A stretch of DNA of 64,000 nt from Harmonia axyridis (GCF_914767665.1 NC_059506.1:3100001-3164000); one strand, 5' to 3'. Positions 10,700 through 22,780 are shown, counted from the first letter of the stretch. Made by a program: numbers and translations. The notes: generated by a model from the sequence alone, not told the origin.

Positions 10700-12625
10700 G
10701 AAATGTTTTAGTACTAAAACTTTTAAATCAGAGGAGATAGACAAAATCTCCATTCTCGTTCTCTTTTTCTGAGAAATAATGCTGTATATTTTCGAAATAA
10801 GTAAAATTTAAGCTGTCAAAAAATGCCATGGAAATCTAATGTTCCCATTTGAAAAACATAACTTTGGTACATAGCGGCATAATTAAAAATTCTGCTGAAA
10901 AAAAGAGCGCGCCACTGGATTCTACGTAAAGAAGTGTCTGTATAATGTTTTAATTTCGGAGCTCTATCATCAGTATTAGCGGACATATACATTTTTTCGA
11001 TATCGTCATTTTTCCAATTTTCGCTTATAACTCGAAAACGAAAGAATGACCACCTTCTTTTGTTTTCGAGTTATAAGCGAAAACAAAACTCGAAAACAAA
11101 AGAATGACCACCTTCTTTTGTTTTCGAGTTATAAGCGAAAATGAATTCTACTCTTGTTTGTTTCTCAAAAAAAGAGAACGAGAATAGGGTATATCACCTC
11201 TGATTTAAAAGTTGTAGTGCTAAAACAGAATCTAATAACCTATTCTTGTTCTCTTATTCTGATAAATTAACAAGAGTAGGTAGTATTCATTTTTGGCCAC
11301 CTCCTTTTGTTTTCGAGTTATAAGCAAAAATTGGAAAAATGGCGATATGGAAAAAAAATTATATCTCCGCTAATACTGATGAAAAAGCTCTGAAATTGAA
11401 ACATTATATAGGCACTACTTCACGTAGAACTAGGGTTGCCAGATGTATATGAGGAAAAAACCGGACAAATTCTTATTTTTTATTATTTCATATTACAAAT
11501 TACAAAATATAACGAAAAATTACGAAAAACTACTTCTATATATACTTAGCATTTGACGAGACTGCTTTCAACAAAGATTTATTGCTTGACATAGCATCCT
11601 TAAATTCCGTGCAACTAGCATTCATATTGACATAAACACACAATTCATATTTTACAGTGTTTACATCGAGACGATTTCTTTCGTCAGTCCATAGATTTCC
11701 CATAACATTGACATGCGCAATATCTATCTACGTAACTACAAACAATACTGTTGGTTGTCACGCGGTTGCGCTAGATATTGCGCGGTCGCGCCAGATATTG
11801 CGCGAAATTTAAAAACCGGACAATCTTCTGTCCGGTTTACCCAAATTTTTTCGAACGGACAAACATGAAAAAAACCGGACTGTCCGGTCGAAAACCGGAC
11901 ATCTGGCAACCCTACGTAGAACCCAGTGGAGCGCTCGTCTTTCTTTAATTACGAGGCTATGACTCAAAGTAAGGTTTTTTTTTAATGGGAACCTTAGATT
12001 TCTGTGCCATTTTTTGAAATCTTAATTTTTACTGATTTCAAAAATATACAACATTGTATGGTTTGTATCAATATAAATGATATAAAATGGTCAAGAACCA
12101 CAAAATTTCTACGGTTTCAACTATTGATAAACAAGAAGGAAGCTCTATTTTTCTGTGCTTATCAATAGTTGGAACCAAAGAAATATTGAGACTCTTAGAT
12201 TCAAAAAGGTTTTTGGACATGTTCTATTATTTATAGTGATATATAACCATACGATGTTGTAGGTATATTTTTGAAATCAGTAAAAATACAAAAAATGACA
12301 CAGAAATCTGTTCTCATTTATTTTGAGTCATAGTTTCAGAATTAAAAATCCTGATAGAAAGACGATCACGTCACTGGATTCTACGTAAAAAAGTGCCTGT
12401 ATAATGTTTTAATTTCAGAGCTCTATCATCAGAGAGTATTAGCAGAGATATAAATGTTTTTCGATATCGTCATTTTTCCAATTTTCGCTTATAACTCGAA
12501 AACAATAGGAGTTGGCCACAAAAGAATACTATTCTTATTTGTTTCTTAAAAAAAGAGAATGAGATTGGGGTATCAGATTTTGTCTAACTCTTCTGATTTA
12601 AAAGTTGTAATACTAAAACTTCGAA
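10700..12625. repeat. three alternating inverted copies of one repeat
   Basis: A unit containing 'CACTGGATTCTACGTAAA', 'GAGCTCTATCATCAGTATTAGC' and 'TTCGCTTATAACTCGAAAAC' is direct at about 10905-11045, inverted at about 11295-12030 (interrupted by a MITE) and direct again at about 12360-12500. The symmetry centres are near 11090 and 12150. The outer flanks (AAATCAGAGGAGATAGACAAAATC near 10720 and its inverse near 12580) also pair. Related single copies are seen near 26360-26520 and 32060-32330. No protein coding recognised. Confidence 0.75.
11431..11914. mobile_element. hAT-type MITE with 8-bp target duplication
   Basis: The ends are TAGGGTTGCCAGATGT and its inverse ACATCTGGCAACCCTA. The element is flanked by exact 8-bp repeats CGTAGAAC at 11423-11430 and 11915-11922. 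That duplication falls inside a word that is uninterrupted in the sister repeat copies, which shows the empty site. The 484-bp interior has no transposase. It contains TIR-like GTCCGG words and a short duplication of 'AGATATTGCGCG'. An 8-bp duplication is the hallmark of the hAT superfamily. Confidence 0.9.
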
Positions 12626-12764
12626 ATTTGCCCACCCTTCAATAATAAATGCGAAATTAATTAATATCTCACTGACAACAGTTCGCATAGAGATTTTCCT
12701 TGTCGATATAAAATAACAATTTCAAGCTTCGCGCAAAGTTTCGTACTAATCGCAGCCACACTAA

Positions 12765-12910
12765 AAAAGACAGTCGCACGCTATCAATCCACATAATTAA
12801 TCAATTCTCAATATCAATATACCGGGTTTTTGTTGTTCCTCAATCTTTCTCCACCCTACCCGACATCTCGAGAAAGTAAAAACCGAATGACATCATCCAT
12901 CACCAGACGC
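12765..12910 (+). repeat. downstream copy of duplicated segment
   Basis: Same-orientation partner of 9040-9190. It includes the pyrimidine-rich 'CAATCTTTCTCCACCCTACC' and ends with CATCACCAGACG, after which the two loci diverge. Its position just before the gene A promoter makes a regulatory role possible, but this is inference. Confidence 0.75.
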
Positions 12911-12929
12911 ACCAAATACCTGCAGCAGT

Positions 12930-13075
12930 CGTTGTTGTCTGGTTACCCAGCCGCCTGCTGACTCGTTTACCGCCGCTCTGCGCTCACACAGTGACTCAGT
13001 AAGTTCGCCCGCGCGGGACATCACAGTCGGCTATCGGAATTCCAGCCATATCGAGCCGAAAAACGCACCGCGAAC
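12930..13075 (+). promoter_or_regulatory. gene A promoter and 5' UTR
   Basis: This is the most CG-rich stretch in the neighbourhood (CCGCCGCTCTGCGCTC, CCCGCGCGGG). An initiator-like TCAGT lies at 12996-13000 and no TATA box is obvious. It leads into the gene A start codon in a reasonable context (CGCGAACATGTCC). The exact transcription start cannot be read from sequence. The TCAGTAAG word also resembles a splice donor, so an upstream non-coding exon ending here is an alternative. Confidence 0.55.
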
Positions 13076-14084
13076 ATGTCCACCCTAACCAGACGTTCCA
13101 GCGGGAACAGGGTCCCCGATTACAAGGACTACATGACCTTCGTGAGTGCCTACAGGAACGGGAAGAGAGATCCGGAAGCTGGGGATGATCAGACCTTCAT
13201 CTTACCAACGAACGATTCCAAGAAGATGGTACCTGAGGTATCAGGCTTCAGCGCCGGGAAGGTCTGCGATTCCTACTCGTCTTTTTTGGAGAAGACCAAG
13301 ACCAAGAAGTTCAGTTCAGTGAAACCTCCCTCAGTTATTTTGACACCAAACGAACCAGCTAACAAACAAACAGTGAAAGTGAAAACTGAAATATTTTTAG
13401 AAATTAACAACGAAGAAACTCCTAAAAAACTTGAATTTACGGTGGTGGATAAAAATGTGGAGTGCACCGACGAAGATACCATCGCGTCAGGACAAGTTGA
13501 GGCTAGGAAGAAAATGTTCGAAGGTAGGACACAACAAGAAAATAAAATTCCAACAGTCACCAACGGAAACCAACAAAAAAACAAAATACTCACCCTAAAA
13601 CGAAAACTAGAATCAAACAATGCCAAACCAACAGAAACCAATCCCACAGTTGCACCAATAGAAACAATCAACAAAATACATTCAAAAACAGAAAACCCAA
13701 CCCAAACAACAGTGACCGATGGAGTTCAAGCTCAAGAAATCCTCAACTTCCACTTGATAGAGAAAAGAAACAACGAACAACAAGCAGATGTAAGTAGCAA
13801 AGATCGACTAATAGACCAACTCAACGAAGCACTCAAATTCAAAACGTCTCTAACGTTAGAGACCGATATAAAAAAAGAAACCGAAGATACAAAAGTTGAG
13901 CTAACAACAGAAAACATTTGTGTGAAAAATATCCCCAAGGAATTCTCTTCAATCCCACCTCCACCTCCGCCAATGCCCAACGGTTTGAGAAAAACGCCTC
14001 CAACGTACAGAATGAATAAGGAGAACAACGACAACAGAGAAAAAAACAATAAAAGTCCACCCTTCAATGCAAACAACGAAACAG
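13076..14084 (+). CDS. gene A exon 1: Lys/Thr/Asn-rich polyproline protein
   Basis: First coding exon of a three-exon gene (421 aa in total). It contributes residues 1-336 plus one base. The start is the first ATG after the GC-rich leader. The N-terminus is charged and ordered-looking ('VPDYKDYMTFVSAYRNGK', residues 13-30). From about residue 80 it becomes a long low-complexity region rich in Lys, Thr, Asn and Glu. A polyproline run (SIPPPPPPMP, about residues 293-302) is typical of profilin or EVH1 ligands. Codon choice and lack of frame breaks say it is a live gene. The exon ends at CAG/GTAAGC. The family is not recognised; an actin-associated scaffold is a reasonable guess from the polyproline motif only. 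Confidence 0.85.
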
Positions 14085-14146
14085 GTAAGCGAGATTTTTC
14101 AAATCGAAGGTTGAATTTATTCTGAAACTTGTAATTCTAATTTTAG

Positions 14147-14342
14147 ATACCGAGATTTCTAAGAAGAACCAGAAGTCGTCTACGCTGGAAAGGACGAACC
14201 CCCTAGTGCGAAAACTTGCATATGGTGCGATGCTTGATATGTACGGGGCGTACCATGAAAAGGCTAACAGTTACGTATCTACGTTACCCAGACAGCACGT
14301 GAGGAAGGATAATGGACTTCAGAAAATCATCGACAGTATTGC
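14147..14342 (+). CDS. gene A exon 2
   Basis: It is bounded by TTTTAG before and GC/GTGAGT after, entering in phase 1 and leaving in phase 2. The 62-nt upstream intron is typical of insects. It encodes a compact, probably helical block, with LVRKLAYGAMLDMYGAYHEK near its middle and QKIIDSI at its end. This is the most conserved-looking part of the protein. The phase matches the exon at 19294 exactly. It does not match the first coding exon of gene B (51268), but it would also fit the gene B exons at 54916 and 58497, so alternative splicing into gene B is possible. Confidence 0.85.
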
Positions 14343-15027
14343 GTGAGTAGAGCATTTTTTGAAGATATACTCGAATAAAACCTCTCGGCAATATGAAGAA
14401 AACCTTGTTAATTTCTGTTAATAATTTTTTAAATTATTTTAACTTAACTTTAATGAATTCCCTGTTTTATAGCGAAATTTTTCGAAACTCATGAAAATAT
14501 CCCATGAATATTTTGCCAAATTTTTTCTTTTCTTAATTTTTTCGCCTTCCAAATTCGAAGATTTAGTTTAACTTAAAGAATCAATGTCTCAAGGATTTTC
14601 TTCCTGAACGATTCCAGAGAATGACTATTGCAAATGATTAACTCAAAACATCATAGGTAGAATTCGAGAGAAACGCTGAAGCTAAGTTAGGAGCTTTTAC
14701 TCTTTATCAATGCTCAACTGAAAGAATATGTGAGTTTAATAAAAAGATCATCTATTCCGATACTGATTCAGAACAAAGCTGCTTGGCTACCTAAAAAAAT
14801 ATTTTTTCACATAGAATACTCGAATTTCTGGATAATATTTTTATCGACTTCCTTTATACAAATACAGAATTTCAGTTGAATCTATTGCATAGTTTCTGGG
14901 GTATAGAAAATTACGTAAAAATAAAATTTTACTTCTATAACGAAGCGATCATCATGAAAGCCACATCAAATATTTTATTAAGAATTATATTGTTAAATTT
15001 TCAACGAATCGTATTTTTTGGTTCGTA
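14343..15027. other. intron sequence, nothing recognised
   Basis: Start of the 4.95-kb gene A intron; AT-rich with no exon candidate seen. Confidence 0.5.
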
Positions 15028-15948
15028 AAGGGTGTTTTTTTTAGAGCTATAGAACTTTCAATTCCAATAAAACAACGATGGTTTATTCGATTGACATGAA
15101 TTTTATTTATCCTCAAGATAATCTTGTGGCATTACATTTTAAATATGATTTCTGGTATAAGACCGCCACGGCTGGCTCGGATGTAGTCCAATCTGGACGT
15201 CCAATTTTCGATGATTTTTTACAACATTTGTGGCCGTATATCGGCAATAACACAGCGAATGTTGACTTCCAAATGGTCAAGGGTTTGTGGCTTATCCGCA
15301 TAGACCAATGACTTCACATAGCCCCACAGAAAGTAGTCTAGCGGTGTTAAATCACAAGATCTTGGAGGCCAATTCACAGGTCCAAAACGTGAGATTAGAC
15401 GGTCACCAAACGTGTCTTTCAATAAATCGATTGTGGCACGAGCTGTGTGACATGTTGCGCCGTCTTGTTGGAACCACAGCTCCTGGACATCATGGTTGTT
15501 CAATTCAGGAATAAAAAAGTTAGTAATCATGGCTCTATACCGATCACCATTGACTGTAACGTTCTGGCCATCGTCATTTTTGAAGAAGTACGGACCAATG
15601 ATTCCACCAGCCCATAAAGCGCACCAAACAGTCAGTTTTTCTGGGTGTTTCGACATACACTTGAGGATTAGCTTCACTCCTAATGCGGCAGTTTTGTTTG
15701 TTGACGTAGCCATTCAACCAGAAGTGCGCTTCATCGCTAATGGACGTAGTGCGCAATACGTATTCCGCACAGAACCATTATTTTCGAAATAAAATTGCAC
15801 TATTTGCAAGCGTTGTTCAGGCGTGAGTCTATTCGTGATGAATTGCCAAACCAAACTGAGAATAAATCACTTGACAGCTGTTAAATCGGTCTCCATCTTG
15901 AACAGTAATGCCAACTTGAAGTTATATACCTCGAAAAAAAACACCCGT
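15028..15948 (-). mobile_element. Tc1/mariner family-1 copy B (deleted)
   Basis: 921 bp flanked by TA on both sides, with the right terminus first (AAGGGTGTTTTTTTTAGAGC). It sits inside the gene A intron in antisense orientation. The frame 15219-15713 covers the C-terminal half of the transposase with 'FQQDGATCHTA' and 'WPPRSCDLTPLDYFLWG'. The same large internal deletion as copy A is present: codons for 'ALRPL' are joined to the segment after the first catalytic Asp. A further small loss lies around 'CMSKHPEKL'. Confidence 0.92.
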
Positions 15949-17732
15949 TATAACAAAAATTGCAGAAAAGCTATACTTCAGATATAATTGGGCAAAATAA
16001 AACATCATTAAATTACACAGACATATTCTCACTATCTTTAAGCAGAATTGAATTTGATTACGGATTCTTGAACATTGGCTTGAATTGATTGCGGATTCTT
16101 GAACATTGGCTTGAATCTGACTGCTTGACACCATTTACAACTGAAAATTGAGCAAAAATAAGTCACACACCACTTTTTTTCTCGTTAGTACCAAGCTTCG
16201 AAAGATGAGAGTCAAAATTGACAGAATTGAATCTGAATCGATATATTGATTTGTTGTTGAGTCAAAAAATGAATAAAAACGAGTTTCGTGTTTTGACAAT
16301 GCTCCTTGAAGTTGCATGATGATTTTTGCATCGTTGGCGATGAAGAGAGCACATATCACAATGATAAATTTATTTCAAATTTTTGTCTCCTTATCTGTCC
16401 AAGCTAATTTCCAAATCGACCACATGCAGATAATTGTGGTTTTCATAGTTTGGTGCTAAAAACAACATTTAAACCGGATCGAAGTGAAATAGTTAACGTC
16501 ATATCAAGATAGTATTCCACTCTGGTTAATCGACTCAAACTAGTGTTGAAAGAATAGTGCATCTTATTCACGAATTTTTTCTGGGTCTAAAAACTATACT
16601 TTTTTCAAAATTGTACGTCAACCTCATGTTTTTCAATTCCAATAGAAAATAACACAGTGCAGAATTATCATTTTCATGACAACAAACCTTTTGATATCAT
16701 CATTTAATTTCTTCTTAAAAAATGCGCCACTTTTCTATTACTGCAATAAATTAGGTAGGTAACAATGAGACTTCAGAAATTAAGCTCAAAATTCGAAAAT
16801 AAACATAACATTTATACCATAATAGAACTCAATTCGAATTAAGGAATTTCGTACAGCTGATCACATCCATTTTCAAATATTAGGTTATAATTTATAATGA
16901 CGAACACTTAAACACCATAATCAGTTGAAATTCGCTGTAATAGGATTTATTGATTTTATAATGGACTTCTGTGCTAAAATAAAGATTTCAAGGTTAGGAA
17001 GACATTCACAAACAGACAATGTAATAATTTAATAATTAAATATTTTCAAGCTTTTTGAAATTCATTCTGAAGTGGAATTTTTTCGATTCAAATTATGGTC
17101 AGACTAGAGTTTTATAATGACAATTTGCATATGAGTTGCTTGTTTAGCAATGAACCAAACGAGGCTTAAAATTTTGGCATGAGACCTGCATATAAACAAG
17201 CCATAAATTTTAAATATGTGACTTCCGTGTTGAATTTGAATATGAACTGCAATATTGAGTATGTATATCGTACCAAATTATATTTTTGAATATTCAGTTG
17301 GATAGATCAACGTTGTGTTTACGTTTAGAGAGACTGACGTTCTGCTATATTATTTTCGAAAATAAACTTTTGGAATCGATCAAGGAAATTAATAATAAGT
17401 ATTTTCGATAATATTGTTAATTTAACTAATAAAGAATATTACTCGTTACTTTATGAGCACACACAAAACTATTGTATTTTTGTCCACCCTGCACCCATTG
17501 GAATCAACATGTGATACATTTTTGGAATCAGCTCAGCTAAAGTAATCGGAAAATTGAGACAAAATGGGGGTGTCCCATTTGAAAAAATGACAGTGACGTA
17601 ATTTCTCGTAAGTAATTCACCCTGTACATTAGATTATTATTTTAAAATACGGTAAATTAAAATAAAAAATCGACGTGTTTCAGGATTATTTTTTAAAATG
17701 GTCTAAAATGAATTTGTTCCATACTTTACGGA
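15949..17732. other. intron sequence with a short tandem duplication
   Basis: AT-rich, no exon recognised. A 31-bp unit (GATTACGGATTCTTGAACAT... ) is repeated twice at 16056-16116. The rest is unassigned. Confidence 0.45.
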
Positions 17733-17945
17733 CACAGTTTATAATAATCTTTAGATAATTAATATATTCGGTGGCCACCAAGGTTTCCGGATGTAACATC
17801 GTGAGATTTTTTACTTTGGTCACATTTAAAGACAGCATTTATCAATTTAAAAATGTTGGAAAAATCTAACGGTGTCAAATCCGGAGACCTTGATGGCCAC
17901 TGAATATATTAATTATCTGAAGTTCATAGATTATTATAGATAGGC
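17733..17945. repeat. hairpin made of two inverted transposase fragments
   Basis: TATAATAATCT...TAATTAATATATTCGGTGGCC (17735-17785) is inverted at about 17893-17940. The inner part of the right arm, read on the minus strand, gives WPSRSPDLTPLDF, a Tc1/mariner third-Asp motif. The left arm, read on the plus strand, gives the decayed equivalent WPPRFPDVT. The hairpin therefore formed from two head-to-head copies of the same transposase piece. Confidence 0.65.
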
Positions 17946-19293
17946 ACTTGGTGGATGTGTCGAGTGAAATTAAAACTTTTGATGATTTTTATAGTTTGAT
18001 AAGAAATTTATATACATACATAACATTCACCCAAGAAGTCCCGGGCCTAAAACGTTAAAAAACATTTTTTCTTTAAAATTTGATTTTATTCTTCAACACC
18101 TTCCAGAGTGATACAAGAACTCCAAAGCTAACTTTTCAATACTTTTTCTGTAGAAAAATTTATCTTTGCTTTCGAAAAATATAGTCGAACATTTTCTAAA
18201 TTTTTCTGCAAGTTCCATTCACTCACTTGTTAAGAACCATAATCGATTTTATTGTAGAATAAAATGTCTCAAATTTTCCGAATAATCATTCGATTTTAGT
18301 ATATATTTCCTCCAATAATTCCATGAAAATATAATGATCATTCCAATTTGCTGAGATCAATCAGAAAATCAGTTCCAAATCAAAATGAGTCATTGACAAC
18401 GATCGAATCGTTTTTTTATACAATATTTAATTTTTCATCAATTTTATAGTGAACTTTCAATCAGATTTCAACTTGTTATTGATTGAGTGATTTAGCCTAT
18501 CGAGTAATTATTATTTCATATCGAAATTTATGTGATCAAACACCTCAATAATGTTTTCACAACATCGCTTATCTGTCAGTTCTCTTGAATGAATATATAG
18601 AATCACCATTCCATTTTGTCTACCTAGAGCTTTTGTATAACTATCGGATGTGTAGCCATATCTATCTCCTCTGATAAATTCCAAGTAGATGTGTATTCCT
18701 GGAAACCTGCTATAAACCTTGAATATCCTTTTTTATTGCAAGCTAATATTCATAGACATGACCGGAGTGGATTGAACGGAGTTGGTCATAACATATCATC
18801 GCTTTATCGAACGATAACAAACAAAATCGAGATGGCATAATCGAAATTATGGCACGTACAAATCGAATTTAGGATGGCATTGTGTTCCCATTACGATTTT
18901 CGTTCACGATTATTGGAAATTTTTACAAAATATTCAGGTCATGAAACTCCCAATCGTTTATATTTAATCCGTGTATATTCCGTTTGGAATCAACTTGTTT
19001 GAAGGTTTTGATACTGATAATCCATTTATGATGGCGAATAATATTCTGAATATTTCCATTCGTATTCTACTTGTTTTGATTTTCAGTTTCGTCAAGAAAA
19101 ATATTTTCCACAATTACAATAAACACATTAATATATTCCGAATGAATTCATGTATAATTTATTATTTATCAATTCAATTCTGACTCAGAGATAAACTTAT
19201 CTAATAGTATGATGATTCAATGATGGAAATAGATTTCAATGTTTATCATGTAACATGTTCTCTAATGTTGCTAAATTATGCGTTTTTTTGTAG
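17946..19293. other. intron sequence, nothing recognised
   Basis: AT-rich remainder of the gene A intron, up to the T-rich acceptor at 19282-19293. Confidence 0.45.
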
Positions 19294-19354
19294 GGCCCAG
19301 GGAGGTCTAGACAAATTGAGTGGAAGAAGTAATCCCAAAGCAGAAAACGAGTGA
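19294..19354 (+). CDS. gene A exon 3, terminal coding exon
   Basis: It is preceded by a strong acceptor (CGTTTTTTTGTAG) and entered in phase 2, exactly as exon 2 leaves. It encodes AQGGLDKLSGRSNPKAENE and a TGA at 19352-19354. The sense of the peptide runs on smoothly from '...QKIIDSIA' in exon 2. The total coding length is 1009+196+61 = 1266 nt, a multiple of three. An ATTAAA polyadenylation-like signal lies about 95 nt downstream (19447-19452). The exon is too short for a plain ORF search but is well supported by phase, acceptor and stop. Confidence 0.75.
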
Positions 19355-21478
19355 AAATAAGAATAGTCATATTTCAAGATACTCTAGATATTATTAATTT
19401 TAACCTTAATTATAAGTTAACATGTATGTGAATTTGTTTTTATCAATTAAATAATTTTTATATATTTCTTTCTTTTTATCTTCCATTTGTTCATTCTATA
19501 TTATTACAGTGACGTAAAGGTTAGAATGTCTACCCCTGAAAAAAAAAGCAATAAGAGGGAATAAAAAACATGGTAAATAAAAAAAGTAACTCGAAATATA
19601 TCAGGTTATTGAGAACTGAAGTCGAATCTAGGTCTTTTTATTGGGCATTCCAAACTTTTTATAGTAATTTTGAAATAGCAGACAGAGGATTCCAACACGA
19701 TTTCCAGTACGTAAATAAGCTTGTTTTTTCTTGATTAATTTGAACACATTACATTGAATAAATGAAATCACTGTATACCTACACTTTCAAATATCGTTTA
19801 TTTTTACTTTGAAAATCTCAATTTAGGTATATACTATGCACTAAATTAGCTAACTGTGTGATAAAATGAAATATCATTTGTGCGAAATGCATATCAGGTT
19901 GACCACAAAGGTTTTCATGTAGACAGACTTCAATACAATAAGACAGCAAAATATATCTATTTCCTAACAAAACTTCGATACAGGATGTTCCTAAATTGTA
20001 CAAGTACAAAGACAAATGAGATCCATGGATAATTTCAATGAATACGGGCCCGCAAAAGCTTTATTTTTGTGATACAGGGTGTTTCTTGTAGTCCTACTTT
20101 TTTATGTTTATCGAATCTTAATTAATATATGATGAAATTAGGTAAATAAATACCAGAACTTATAAGTACTTCATTCATCACAGCATACTACCTGGATCTT
20201 TATAATAATTTGGATTTTCCTGAGGATTACTATAGTGAATTGTTTGACATTTTTTCTCGAAATCTGTAGCAGATTCGACAAAACCAAAAATTGTAGTACT
20301 GGACAAGAATTTCTTTTTACGTTCTTATCAATTACCAATGTACCACCAAAACATAGTTCTGGAAGAAAGAATAGAACACTGTTCAAGGAAGAATATCACC
20401 CTGTAGATTCGCATTCAAAACTAACATATTACATGATGGAACCTTCAAATTGGATTATTTATGCCAAATTTAAGTTAAATATTATGTGAAAGGAAGGTGA
20501 TATGAGAAAAAAAATCAGATCAAGAAAATCGGAAAAACATTCAAAAATTCAGCATTCGCAAACTGTATGGTCTTGGGATTTGGTCTTGTTTTATTTAATT
20601 ACTAGTTTTTCTGCTCTACCTTAGAGTTCGTGAATCGGGTAAGGTTGGTCAAATTGATATAGCAATTAGTTACCAATTTTTGTGCCAAATTTCGTGCGAA
20701 AATCTGTTATAGTTTCTGAGAAAAATTCTTGTAGCATAGACTTGATATCTTTCGCTTTTCTTAATATTACTTCAAAACGTAAACTCAGAAAATTTCAGGA
20801 CAGAAGGGTTGAACATTATGTCCTGGTCAATTCCGTTATTGGTAGTGATAAACAAACATTTTCTGCTGTAACTATAATCACATCCAATATTTATTTTATG
20901 GATATGATAGTATGTCAATAAGTTTCTAGGAATCTGAATTCGATTCCTTCATTTTTAGTTCTTAAAATTCACGGATTAGTTCTCGTGCTAGGAGGTCGAT
21001 ATGGCCATTGTCTGAAGAATATCCTTTCTTTATGCAAGGATACAGTCTAGCCACCGATTTTATTAACAAATTTCATGCAAATATCTCTTGCAGTTTCCAA
21101 GAAATGCTTTAGACGGTAAACAGGAATTTTAACATTCAATTTCTGACTTCTACACATTTGAAAAATGTATCAAGAAAAAATATTTATAATTCACAGATTG
21201 CTCTGATGAATATACGTTTTTTGCGCCCTCGTTTCTTTGCACCTGTCTGTTCTACAGAATGTTAGTATTCTGTGTTGCTGTGACAACATCATAAAACTTT
21301 GATGAAATATTCATACCCAATTTAATTTGTTTATCTTATGAAAGGAAAGTGTTATGAAAAAAAACTCGAAAAATATCAAACTTAAACACCCTCTATCTCT
21401 TTAACAAAGAATTTGCAGCCCATGTTTATAGGACTTTGTTACTAAAATGATCTGAGGAATCTAACATTTTCGTTTATA
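19355..21478. repeat. gene A 3' UTR, then interspersed repeats
   Basis: The 3' UTR probably ends near 19470. From 19980 to 20500 a member of the ACAGGGTG-type interspersed repeat family is present (compare 9866 and 22370). Its end-words recur near 20600-21100. No gene recognised. Confidence 0.5.
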
Positions 21479-22342
21479 AAGGGTGTTTTTTTCGAGGTAT
21501 ATAACTTTAAGTTGGCATTACTGTGCAAGAATTGAAGCCAAACGATCATCAAGTAAGGCGTAGATTCGTCGAATGGGCCCAAAATGAGATTGCCGTTGTT
21601 CCCAATTTTCATAAGCGAATTTTGTTTAGCGATGAAGCGCACTTCTGTTTGAATGGCTACGTCAACAAACAGAACTGCCGCATTTGGAGTGAGGCTAATC
21701 CTCAAGTGAATGTCGAAACACCGTTACATCCAGAAAAACTGACTGTTTGGTGCGCTTTATAGGCTGGTGGAATCATTGGTCCGTACTTCTTCAAAAACGA
21801 TGATGGCCAGAACGTTAAAGTCAATGGTGATCGGTTTAGAGCCATGATTACTAACTTTTTCATTCCTGAATTGAACAACCATGATGTCCAGGAGCTGTGG
21901 TTCCAACAAGACGGCGCAAAATGTCACACAGCTCGTGTCACAATCGATTCATTGAAAGATACGTTTGGTGACCGCCTAATTTCACGTTTTGGACCTGTGA
22001 ATTGGCCTCCAAGATCTTGTGATTTAACACCGCTAGACTACTTTCAGTGTGGCTATGTAAAGTCATTGGTCTATGCGGATAAGCCACAAACCCTTGACCA
22101 TTTGGAAGACAACATTCGCCGTGTTATTGCCGATATACGACCATGTTGGAAAAAGTCATCGAAAATTGGACGTCCAGATTGGACTACATCAGAGCCAGCC
22201 GTGGCAGTCATATGCCAGAAATCATATTTAAAATGTAATGCCACAATATTATCTTGCGGATAAATAAAATTCCTGTCAATCGAATAATCTATCGTTGATT
22301 TATTGCAATTTAAAGTTCTATAGCTCTAAAAAAAACACCCTT
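21479..22342 (+). mobile_element. Tc1/mariner family-1 copy C (different deletion)
   Basis: 864 bp, flanked by TA, with both termini intact. Unlike the other copies it lacks the 'MNRLT' N-terminus altogether. It retains the segment before the first catalytic Asp (ELKPNDHQVRRRFVEWAQ, 21523 on) followed by 'ILFSDEAHFCLNGYVN'. The frame is then broken by a TAG replacing Trp in 'CALWAGG' (about 21761) and by loss of bases near 22141. It shows part of the region deleted elsewhere. Asp 1 (SDEAHF), Asp 2 (FQQDG) and Asp 3 (SCDLTP) are all readable. Confidence 0.9.
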
Positions 22343-22369
22343 TACCTCCAATTTCGGATCGCTCTGTAT

Positions 22370-22780
22370 ACAGGATGTTTCACCATTGACGCGACGGTTC
22401 AAGCTCTGAAATTTTTTATTTTTTCTTCGAGACTAGAGTTTTTGAATTCTTCTAAACTACCAGAGGTTCACCAAAAAATAGTTCTGGAGGAAAGGAGCAG
22501 GCACCCTTCCAGTAAAAAATATCACCCTGTAGATTTGTATTCAAAATTAGCATATAACTTGATGAAACTTTAAATTGGAATATCTATGCAAATTCAAATT
22601 GAATACCTTGCGATGGAAAGGTGCTATGAGAAAAAACTTGAACTTAAACACCTGTATCTCAAAAATAAAGCGTTTGAGGACTCATGATATATGACTTTTT
22701 TCTGAAAATGATTCGAGAAATCTGTCATTTTCATTTGTACCTCCAATTTATAGTAACACCGTGTAGGTATAGTCAATTCA
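22370..22780. repeat. interspersed repeat member, left part of a duplicated block
   Basis: 'AGTTCTGGAGGAAAGGAGCAGG...ATCACCCTGTAGATTTGTATTCAAAATTAGCATAT' matches 20350-20440. The following 'GGTGCTATGAGAAAAAACTTGAACTTAAACACCTGTATCTC' matches 30490-30530. No coding recognised. Confidence 0.6.

Noticed and set aside
13273..13674. 133-codon minus-strand frame
   Set aside because: Antisense shadow of the low-complexity gene A exon 1.
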